Assembly: GCA_011526105.1 (NCBI GenBank)
Contig: WYAZ01000178.1
Location: forward strand, 1-64,000
Source of the DNA: Deltaproteobacteria bacterium
GTDB lineage: Bacteria; Myxococcota; Kuafuiibacteriia; Kuafuiibacteriales; Kuafuiibacteriaceae
DNA length: 64,000 nt
Direction: 5' to 3'
Shown: positions 35,501 through 42,392 of the stretch, one piece after another
Position numbering within the stretch: the first letter of the stretch is position 1
Layout of the letters: each line of letters begins with the position of its first letter
The notes under the pieces: model-generated
What the model saw: only the letters and a program-made list of their open reading frames with translations
Database searches by the model: none
What the model was told of the DNA's origin: nothing
Position numbers and translations under genes: made by a program

Positions 35501-38500
35501 CAGCTCGTGACCGTGAGTCCGCCAAGGGAGATGGCATTGGGCCCGGCCACTTGGCCGGCGGTCGAGAACGTCACCGTCCGCTGGACATCACCCTTGACGG
35601 TCTTCCGGTCTCGGATCTGAACAACCCGCCCGTGGACCCCTCCGAGCCGCAAGAGCAGTGGAGAGTCCTCGTTGACGAAGTGAAGGAGCTTCTCGCCCTC
35701 CGCAATGAAGGCCTGGGTGCAGCCCGGCACATATGAAGGAAAGAGCGCGGCGTCGAGGTTGTACGCCAGCACGTACTCGTACTGCAGCCCGGCGCCCTCG
35801 GCGATGCCAGCGATCTCCTCGCGGGTGCTCTCGGAGAAGAGCGGCGCGAGTTCGTGTGCGAGACGTGCCGCGTCGGTCAGAAGAAAGCCGTGGCGTTCCG
35901 CGAGCTGTTCATAACGCTTCAAGAGATCCTGGATCTCGTCTCTCAGCGCGGTGCCATGCTGACGTCCGATCTCGCGAGCGGTGCCCTCGAGCCGCAAAAT
36001 GCTGATCGGGGCCGAGATGGAGCGCTTCTCCGGCCGGACCGGGGTCGGTTCGACTCGTGGTTCGATGAGGGCCACGTCCTCGAGGGCCTCGGTGCTTCGT
36101 ACCCCGCCGCTGACGATCTCTTTGGGCGCTTCGCGTTCCCGCTTCCGTTCCGGCGCCGCGGTCCTTGGCTTGCGTCGGCGCTCGGTGAGATCGACGGTGG
36201 GAAGAAGCGGGGTCTCGAGCGCCGGGGCCTCGACCTTGGGGGCTTCGGCCAGTCGCCGGGTGATGTACTCCGCGACCTTGCTCAGCGTGGGGACGTCCGC
36301 CAGGGTGAGCGTCGGATCCGCGCTCAAGCGATAGCGGTCCCGCACCTTACCCATCACTTGGGCCTGCTTGACGGTGTCGATCCCGAGATCGGCCTCCATG
36401 TCGGCGTCGACGTCGATGATGTCGACCGGGTAGCCGGTCTGGGCCGAGATGGCTTCGAGCAGAAAGGCCCGCACCTCTTCCAAAGAGGTGTCCGTGCCTG
36501 CCGGCGCCGCGCTCGGCACAGGCAGAGGCAGAGGCACAGGCACAGGCATGGTCATTTCTGGCGGCAGGCTCGGCAACTCGACCTCGGGGAGGGGCATGGG
36601 TCGCGCGGTCTGCAGCTCCGAGGGCGGGGCGCTGAGCTCCGATCGCAAGTTCTGCTCCGCTGCGTAGAGGTGGCGGACGTGGTTCGCGAGGTGATCGCGG
36701 TGTCGGTTCCAGAACGCCGAGAAGCTGGCATCAGAGAGGAGGAGGTCTTCCTCCGCGCGCTCGAAGAGCGAGAGCCGCGCGCCGATCTCGCTGCTCGCGG
36801 TCGCAGAGCCCTCATGGCTCTGATGGGCAGACCACATCGCAACCGCCCTTGCGATCGCGTAGGGGCCGGGTCTCTGAGCATCATCGCTGGGCACGGCGTC
36901 GAGATCATCACGCCCGATCGCGGTCAAGATCTCGGAGGTCAGACTCGCGAGTGTGGACTTGGGTCCTGCCTCCACGAAGCCGGTGACACCCAGTCCAACG
37001 AGCGCCTCGACTTGAGCGACGAAGTCGACCGGCCGAACGAGCTGCTCGACCAAAGCCGCGCGAAGGGCGTTCGGTTCAGACTCCAGGCGGCCGGTGACAC
37101 TCGACAGGAACGCGAGGCTCGGCGCTCGAATCGGAATCGACTCGAGGGCGGCCCGAAGACTCGCCTCTGCCGCACTCATGAGCGGAGAGTGATACGGTCG
37201 CGGTACGGAGAGGCGTTTGACCTCGATGCCACTCGCGGTGAGCTGGGATTCGGCTGCGGTGAGCCCGGCCTGAGTGCCCGACAAGACGGTTTGTAGGGGT
37301 GCATTCAGGTTGGAGGCGTAGATCTCGGGCACGGAAGCGAGCAGCCCTGATAGCGCCTCGCGGCCGAGCGCCACCGCGAGCATGCCGCCGGTCTCGGTGC
37401 TCGCCTCGATGGCCCGAGCGCGGAGCAATGTCGCTTCCAGCGCATCCTCCAGCGTCCAGGCACCGGCCGCGACCATGGCGGCGTAGTCGCCGTAGGAGTG
37501 ACCGGTGACGAAGTCGGGCACGAGGCCTTTTGCCCTCAGCGCCTCGAAGGCCATGAGATCGGCCGCGAGCATCGCGAGCTGAACCGTGAGCACCTCGGTG
37601 GGGATCTCGGCACCGAAGATGAGGGCGGACAGCGGCGGCGTGTCCCGTGCGTCGAGCCAGGTGTCGATGCGCGCGAGCACCAAACGGGCGGCCGGCACGT
37701 TGTCGTGCACTGGCTTTAGCATCGACGGGTACTGCGCACCTTGCCCGGAAAAGAGAAACGCGAGCTTCTCCGAAGGGCGAAGGCCTTCACTCACGAAGAG
37801 GCCTTTTTTGGCCAACAAGCGTCGCGCCCGAGACAGCCCAGCCTTCTTCACCGCCGTTTGCGCCGCTTCGACGTCGGCTGCGTTCTCGGCCGCGAGTGTG
37901 ATCAGAACGCCGCCGCTTCCAGAGGTGATGCGCTCGAAGAGCTCGGCCGGATCGGAGTCCACAAACACCCGCTCGAGCTCGCTCAGGTTCGAAGCGTGAA
38001 GGCGCAGGATACGAACGTCGGTGTTCATGGTTGCTCCGGTGCGTGGAGGCTCGTCGAGGAGGACGTGGTAGGCGCCGCCAGAGAAGCCGAGCCCGTTGAC
38101 GGCGGCGAGCCCGGGGCTGTTCGGGCTGAGGGTCGTTGGCCGTCGCACGAGCTCGAAGCTCGGCGAGCGCTCCGTGCCGTGGCCCGGCGTGGGCGGGAGC
38201 ACGCGCCGGTGCAGCGCCAAAGCGGCCTGGAGCAGACCGATGGCCCCGGCCGCGCCTTGCGCGTGGCCGAAGGTGGCCTTGCTCGCGACAACGGGGAGTC
38301 GCCGTGGCCGCTTCGAGAGTTCGTAGGCCGCCTCCGTCGCTCGAATCTCGCCCGCATCGAGCGCCGGGATGCCGACCCCGTGGGCTTCGAGGAAGCGCAG
38401 TTCGGGGCGCGGGTTGTCTCCGTGGCTGCGGCGAATCGCGGTCTCGAGGGTGTTCGATGGTTCGGAACCCGAGGCCGAGCCGATCCCCCGCACGACCGCA

Positions 38501-40776
38501 AGGATGGGATCCTTCGCCCGCTCCGCATCGTCGAGTCGCTTGAGGATGAAAGCGACCGCACCTTCACCGGGTATGAAGCCCTCGGCGTCTGCTTCGAGCG
38601 CTCGTGTCTCGGGGGTCTTCGAGAGCATGCCACCCATCGCGAGGCTCTCGAAGCGCTGCACGTTCATCGAGCGGTCGGCGCCGCCGACCACCACCATGTC
38701 CGCGGCGCCACTTCTGAGCATGTCCATCGCCGCCTCGAGCGCGGCGAGCGAGGAGGTGCAGGAGGCATCGAGCGCGAAAGTGGGGCCGTTGAGATCGAGC
38801 GTCTTCGAGATGCGCGAGGCAACGGTGCTCGAGCTGATGGAACCGCTGCTGTCCTCGTTGATGGAGGGGAGATGGGTGCGAAGCTGCTCGGTGAGCTGAC
38901 CCACGAGTGACGCGTCGCCTGCCCGCCCCACCACCTCGGCCGCGATCTCCGCGATCTCCGGGGCACGAAGCCCCAGCGAAAGATCGACCTGGTAGTCGGT
39001 GCCGAAGCTCGTACCGACCACGACCGCGACGCGCTCGCGGTTGATGTGATCGAGGTCGATCTTCGCGTGGTCGAGTGCATCGAGGGTGGCCTCGAGCAGC
39101 ATGAACTGCAGCGGGTCGGTGCGTTCGACGAGCTTGGGGGGGAGCTTGTAGCGGCGCCAGTCCGCCTGGAAGTCCTTCACGAAGGCGCCGTGTTTTGCGT
39201 AGGAGCGGTGAGGGGTCGGACCGTCCGCGCCGTACACCTCGATCGACCAACGATCCGCTGGGATCTCGGAGAACACGGACTTGCCGCTCTCGAGGATCTC
39301 GAGGAAGCCGGGGACGGTGGTGGCGCCGGGAAGCCGGATCCCGGCGCTCAAGATGGCGATCGGGGCGGCGGTCTCGCTCGGCGTGAGCGCTTCGGTCACG
39401 ACCACTCGGTGGCCTTTCGGCGGCGCTTCTTCGACGAGGGCGTGGAAGTTCAGGCCGCCGATACCGAACGCATCGACCCCGGCGCGTCTTGGTCCCGAGC
39501 TCGTGCGCCAAGGCTCCACTTCACGCGAAAGGCGCACCGGCAAATGTTCCCATGCGATCTCCGGGTTGGGATCGCGCAAGCCACCCGTCGGAGGAATGAG
39601 TCCGTGTTTGAGCGCGAGCACCGCTTTGAGCAGCCCCGCCGCCCCGGCGGTCTCTCGTGTGTGGCCGATGTTGCCCTTCACCGAGCCGAGCGGGATCTTC
39701 GTTCGCGTGCGACCGAGCACCTCCGACAGCGCTTCGACCTCGGTGGCGTCGCCGAGCTGCGTGCTCGTGCCATGCGCCTCGATGAGGCCCAGACTCTCGG
39801 GCCCGAAGTCGAGGCCGCGATAGGCGCGTTCGATGGCGAGGACTTGGCCCTCCTTCTTTGGGGCCCACAGCGCCTTGCCCTTGCCGTCGCAGCTTCCGCC
39901 GACGCCGCGAATGACCGCGTGGATGTGGTCTCCAGCGCGGAGTGCATCGTCCAAGCGGCGCACGAGGAACATCGCGATGCCGTCCGAGCTGATGAAGCCG
40001 TTGGCGCGTCGATCAAAAGGAAAGCTCCCGTCTGGCGAGAGCGCGCGCGACTGCGCGAAGAAGACAATCGACATCGCCTGGCTGTAGCTCGCCCCTCCCA
40101 CGAGGGCGTAGTCGAGCTGACCGCTGCCGAGTGCGTGCGATGCGAGTTCGAGCGCGGCAAAGCTCGAAGCGCAAGCCGCATCGACGATCATGTGCCTGCC
40201 GCTCAAGCCGAAGTAGCGCGAGATACGTCCGACCATGGACGCGGGCAAGGTTCCCAAGCCGTCGTCTCTGCGCTCCGGGTAGCGTTGATGGGCGAGCTCG
40301 ACGATCTTCGCACGTGTCTTCGCATCCAAGCCGTGTAGCTCGTGGACGAGTCCATCCACCGCGGTGCCGAGAACGAGATCTGAACTGAGCATCGAGCCGC
40401 GTGCGTGGCCGATGAAGACGCCGCAGCCCAGACCTCGGGTCCGATCTCGATCGAAGCCCGCGTCCTCGAAGGTCCGCGCGGCGACATCGAGCGCCCAGAG
40501 CTGGGCGATGTCGTTGGTCTCGAGATCCGCCGCGCCCAGACCCAGGCGCGCCGGCTCGAAGGGCAGGGTCTCGATGGTGCCGCCGAGCTCCGAGTAGCTC
40601 TTTCCGTAGGCGCCGACCTCGGAGCTGTAATAAAGACGGCGGTTGAGGCGGGATTCGGGGACGGGTCGAATCGCGGAGCGGTCTTCGAGGATGTTCTTCC
40701 AGTATTGGCCCACGTCGGGCGCGTCCGGGAGGCGACAGCCCAGACCAACGATCGCCAGCGGGCTGGGCCGGAGCAT
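32515..40776 (-). CDS. iterative type I fatty-acid/polyketide synthase with embedded C45 domain
   Basis: The 2753-residue protein reads, with approximate residues: KS1 (5-450; Cys202, His335, His372), KS2 (470-910; Cys673, His799, His838), AT (1005-1290; GHSYGD with Ser1094), ACP (1430-1510; GIDTVKQ with Thr1468 where Ser is usual), C45 autoproteolytic acyltransferase domain (1590-1930; PGCTQAF with Cys1686), KR (about 1985-2440, with NADPH motif VSGGARG and Tyr2368/Asn2372) and hotdog DH (2490-2745; His2502, Asp2670). Both KS domains keep Cys-His-His. The AT is Ser-His type with PYHSPLM. The layout resembles PUFA-synthase-like proteins (Pfa group), but a C45 domain between ACP and KR is not one I recognise. 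It should extend an acyl chain with acyl-CoA units. Residue numbers are hand-counted. Reading frame is intact. Confidence 0.85.
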   Translation of the reverse strand: MLRPSPLAIVGLGCRLPDAPDVGQYWKNILEDRSAIRPVPESRLNRRLYYSSEVGAYGKSYSELGGTIETLPFEPARLGLGAADLETNDIAQLWALDVAARTFEDAGFDRDRTRGLGCGVFIGHARGSMLSSDLVLGTAVDGLVHELHGLDAKTRAKIVELAHQRYPERRDDGLGTLPASMVGRISRYFGLSGRHMIVDAACASSFAALELASHALGSGQLDYALVGGASYSQAMSIVFFAQSRALSPDGSFPFDRRANGFISSDGIAMFLVRRLDDALRAGDHIHAVIRGVGGSCDGKGKALWAPKKEGQVLAIERAYRGLDFGPESLGLIEAHGTSTQLGDATEVEALSEVLGRTRTKIPLGSVKGNIGHTRETAGAAGLLKAVLALKHGLIPPTGGLRDPNPEIAWEHLPVRLSREVEPWRTSSGPRRAGVDAFGIGGLNFHALVEEAPPKGHRVVVTEALTPSETAAPIAILSAGIRLPGATTVPGFLEILESGKSVFSEIPADRWSIEVYGADGPTPHRSYAKHGAFVKDFQADWRRYKLPPKLVERTDPLQFMLLEATLDALDHAKIDLDHINRERVAVVVGTSFGTDYQVDLSLGLRAPEIAEIAAEVVGRAGDASLVGQLTEQLRTHLPSINEDSSGSISSSTVASRISKTLDLNGPTFALDASCTSSLAALEAAMDMLRSGAADMVVVGGADRSMNVQRFESLAMGGMLSKTPETRALEADAEGFIPGEGAVAFILKRLDDAERAKDPILAVVRGIGSASGSEPSNTLETAIRRSHGDNPRPELRFLEAHGVGIPALDAGEIRATEAAYELSKRPRRLPVVASKATFGHAQGAAGAIGLLQAALALHRRVLPPTPGHGTERSPSFELVRRPTTLSPNSPGLAAVNGLGFSGGAYHVLLDEPPRTGATMNTDVRILRLHASNLSELERVFVDSDPAELFERITSGSGGVLITLAAENAADVEAAQTAVKKAGLSRARRLLAKKGLFVSEGLRPSEKLAFLFSGQGAQYPSMLKPVHDNVPAARLVLARIDTWLDARDTPPLSALIFGAEIPTEVLTVQLAMLAADLMAFEALRAKGLVPDFVTGHSYGDYAAMVAAGAWTLEDALEATLLRARAIEASTETGGMLAVALGREALSGLLASVPEIYASNLNAPLQTVLSGTQAGLTAAESQLTASGIEVKRLSVPRPYHSPLMSAAEASLRAALESIPIRAPSLAFLSSVTGRLESEPNALRAALVEQLVRPVDFVAQVEALVGLGVTGFVEAGPKSTLASLTSEILTAIGRDDLDAVPSDDAQRPGPYAIARAVAMWSAHQSHEGSATASSEIGARLSLFERAEEDLLLSDASFSAFWNRHRDHLANHVRHLYAAEQNLRSELSAPPSELQTARPMPLPEVELPSLPPEMTMPVPVPLPLPVPSAAPAGTDTSLEEVRAFLLEAISAQTGYPVDIIDVDADMEADLGIDTVKQAQVMGKVRDRYRLSADPTLTLADVPTLSKVAEYITRRLAEAPKVEAPALETPLLPTVDLTERRRKPRTAAPERKREREAPKEIVSGGVRSTEALEDVALIEPRVEPTPVRPEKRSISAPISILRLEGTAREIGRQHGTALRDEIQDLLKRYEQLAERHGFLLTDAARLAHELAPLFSESTREEIAGIAEGAGLQYEYVLAYNLDAALFPSYVPGCTQAFIAEGEKLLHFVNEDSPLLLRLGGVHGRVVQIRDRKTVKGDVQRTVTFSTAGQVAGPNAISLGGLTVTSCALLDGEPPTGLPEHRPHPELVKELVESCRSLEEATVVLEARASAGRWGVLISESASARALYAEIEDGRLLWKESVSGRFVGTNHARSGPSRGGKTPEHSQHRLRRAVALLDQASDAQGAKALLRDRFDCARDREVVHPTMNTVRRVDNVMSLVVEPRASRLHVTDRVVPAGSAEEPDFTSLSYQRPARSSAVFDGLEAGPEVMSRHVIRLVEEPKPTARRARSPRRLLLIGQDPRAETLASALAHRGTLVVPVRSIREAKDQLSRMSFDAWGLFLAPSDKDPLTLGSSDLARWVSEVAEEPLSLFAAHPPPENGLLFAITSMGGGLGFMNHGKARPDGGALQGLLKAMRHERPDLTVLSLDVATSASASEVAEALLEELELGVPRLEVGRLRGKRVHPVLAPRAARDVEGSEPLPRTWIVSGGARGVTARVALQLARLYRPTLHLLGRTPLPDAATLGAWRGMDGTAVEQLTASWLEKMKVQPGFTPAKWSERVEGLRRVLEIDRNVHLMREAGAEVHYHTVDLASWSEVSSWRDRLGAISDFGLIHGAGFELAKPVGKKTDEIVAATLGGKVYGLLHLLHGFKDRAPSHVVAFSSVSGRFGGHGQTDYALANELMARITTHYRARHPRVRVSVLDWPAWDEIGMAARGSSRVFLEKAGQAFMPPTEGANHVVRELWSGLSESEVLFAHELGALDLDHQLPPNTGSFATPADLPALGLPVRRDTDLDIYERTLRADEPFLDQHRMGATPILPGVMALEMFRELVAQSGAEFTVGEVEILQAIKVRESKQVRVGICRCEDRLELRQDVLRDDGVVLEFGRSHITGLRIAAQPLPKPAGLLVPASLVPYPYPAQPDLSRGARAIFHGPVFRCLQGVAMVGEGRAVARLVVPPVEALVVDSKAEDWQLPAALLDGCLQAAGLVGRLAYGLTALPMGFGRVDVSPRAVFATGEVVTLEMQLWRRGGDEIESNLLVVGADGPLLYVERYRAKSVPGALL

Positions 40777-40894
40777 CCAATGTAGGATTCAACTCCGCGG
40801 GATTTCACACAATAGGACGATCGCCTTGGGGCCTCTAGGTCACACTGGATGGCCCTCGGGCGACCCCCCGCTCTAGCGTTTAGTGGGCACAGGT

Positions 40895-40928
40895 GATAAT
40901 CGAGCCTGCTCTCACCCGCGAAGCGGGT
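40895..40928 (+). promoter_or_regulatory. putative -10 box and leader hairpin before the DksA-like gene
   Basis: GATAAT (40895-40900), preceded by GGT, resembles an extended -10 box. About 14 bases later ACCCGC-GAA-GCGGGT (40914-40928) forms a perfect 6-base-pair hairpin, and the ATG follows at 40955. The -35 is not clear. The hairpin would lie in the 5' leader. Confidence 0.35.
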
Positions 40929-40954
40929 ATGTCCTTGAAAGGGTCGAAGAAGAT

Positions 40955-41362
40955 ATGTCGCAAAAACGGAAAGATAGCGACGAGGAAAAACCCCTCTCCA
41001 AGAAGGAGCTCGAGCACTTCAAAGGTAAGTTGCTCGAGCACCGAGAGGAGGTGGCCACTCGCATCCGCGGTCGTGCCGACTCCGCCCGGGTCGACGAGGC
41101 GGATGTCCTCACCGAAGAGATCGATCAGGCGGCCCACGCCACGGAAGAAGCCTTCACGATGCGGCTCCTCGACAAGGAAGTGAAGCTCCTTCGAGAGATC
41201 GAGGCCGCGCTTCAGAAGTTCGATCTCGGCGAGTACGGGATCTGCGAAGGTACCGGCGAGCAGATCTCTCGTCCCCGGCTCGAGGCTCGTCCCTGGACTC
41301 GCTACTCGGTCTCCTACAAGGAGCAACTCGAGCGCGAGAAAAAGGGCCGCGCGTCCCGCTAG
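40955..41362 (+). CDS. DksA/TraR-family protein lacking most zinc cysteines
   Basis: The 135-residue protein has the DksA coiled coil (KPLSKKELEHFKGKLLEHREEV) and family core (ADSARVDEADVLTEEIDQAAHATEEAFTMRLLDKEVKLLREIEAAL) and the end (YGICEGTGEQISRPRLEARPWTRYSVSYKEQ). Only the first of the four zinc cysteines is kept; the usual second and final Cys pair positions are Thr and Tyr. Such Cys-poor forms exist in the family (like DksA2). It should bind RNA polymerase in the secondary channel. I set the start at 40955 because the coiled coil begins right after MSQKRKD. It is divergent from the synthase operon. Confidence 0.8.
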   Translation: MSQKRKDSDEEKPLSKKELEHFKGKLLEHREEVATRIRGRADSARVDEADVLTEEIDQAAHATEEAFTMRLLDKEVKLLREIEAALQKFDLGEYGICEGTGEQISRPRLEARPWTRYSVSYKEQLEREKKGRASR

Positions 41363-41369
41363 AAGTCGC

Positions 41370-42290
41370 TCACTTGGGCGCGGGCGGCGTGGTCTTCTTG
41401 AGAGACTCGACCGCCTTTTTGTGATCCGCCGGCACGGGCTTCTTCTCGATGTCTTTGCCGTGGCACTTCAGACACTGCACGTAGTCAAACGCCACCTCTC
41501 CTTGGTGGCACTCCACGCAAGTGGCCATGACCGGGAGTTCGAGCCCGCTGATCGTCTTGGCTTTGGTGACTGCACTGTGACAACGCATGCACTCGAGTGA
41601 AGCACCGCTCACCGGGTCGGTTCGGTGCTCCGAATGGCTGAACTTGCGCACCGAAGAACGCGGGCTCGCTTCATGGGCCGGGCGTTTGTGGCAGCCAGCG
41701 CAGTCCGTGATGTGCGGCTCGACTCGCGCCTCAGTGTGGCAGTCGCAGCACTGAGCGTGCGCCGGCTTCTCCACCCGCTTTCCCTCGTCCTTGAACGGGT
41801 GACAGAAGGTGCAGTCCTTGCCGCCCTCAAAACGCTTCTTCACCCGCTGGTCCGAAGACAGGTGAAGCATGTGGCTGAAGTTGGTACGGAGCGGTGCGTT
41901 GTCTCCGGTCTGCGGCTTCAGATCCGATTGTTTCTCGAGCGAACTCTCCATGTGGCAGTTGGTGCAGATCTGGAGGGGCTTCGTGAAGAAGGCCTTGGCG
42001 TGACAGCCCGTGCAAGTCGCGTGGATGGGAAAGGGGGCGCGGGTGTCGCTGCAGATCGAGAGCTCCGCGCGAGGGGTGGGCGCATCGCTGGACTCCGACT
42101 TCGACTCCGAGGCCCCGTGACAATCTGGGCACGAGAGATTGCGTTCGCCCTCTTTGATCGGTGTGGAGAGGTGGGTCCGGTGCTCGAAGGGTTTCGAGAC
42201 ATCGATCTCCTTCTTCTTTTCCTGCGCGTGCGCCCAGAAGGCGACCCCGGGGAGCAACAAGGCCAGAGACAAGAGCGCGGGGTTCTTCAT
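41370..42290 (-). CDS. periplasmic multihaem cytochrome c (nine CXXCH)
   Basis: The 306-residue protein has a signal peptide (LLSLALLLPGVAFWAHA) and nine CXXCH haem motifs: CPDCH, CTGCH, CTNCH, CTFCH, CCDCH, CAGCH, CMRCH, CVECH and CLKCH. Extra His residues (EHRTH, FSHMLH, FSHSEH) probably serve as second axial ligands, giving bis-His low-potential haems like the c3/c7 group. It would carry electrons in the periplasm. It is divergent from the cNMP/Fe-S and FHA/haem genes, so it may be their soluble partner. Confidence 0.85.
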   Translation of the reverse strand: MKNPALLSLALLLPGVAFWAHAQEKKKEIDVSKPFEHRTHLSTPIKEGERNLSCPDCHGASESKSESSDAPTPRAELSICSDTRAPFPIHATCTGCHAKAFFTKPLQICTNCHMESSLEKQSDLKPQTGDNAPLRTNFSHMLHLSSDQRVKKRFEGGKDCTFCHPFKDEGKRVEKPAHAQCCDCHTEARVEPHITDCAGCHKRPAHEASPRSSVRKFSHSEHRTDPVSGASLECMRCHSAVTKAKTISGLELPVMATCVECHQGEVAFDYVQCLKCHGKDIEKKPVPADHKKAVESLKKTTPPAPK

Positions 42291-42318
42291 GGCACGAACG
42301 GAGGCTTAGCCTAGCAGG

Positions 42319-42338
42319 AAGTCCGGGGGAAGGGACTT
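42319..42338. promoter_or_regulatory. dyad AAGTCC-N8-GGACTT between divergent redox genes
   Basis: AAGTCC (42319-42324) and GGACTT (42333-42338) are exact inverse arms around eight bases, in the 102-base gap between the nine-haem cytochrome gene and the cNMP/Fe-S gene. A single dimeric regulator could control both. A hairpin in the leader is the alternative. Confidence 0.3.
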
Positions 42339-42392
42339 GCGGAAAAGCCCGGTTTCGCGAACCCTCAACGACGCCCCGGTCGCTGGATTTCG

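Noticed and set aside
34450-37296. Long plus-strand frames within the synthase region
   Set aside because: They oppose a continuous set of catalytic domains on the minus strand and show no domain.
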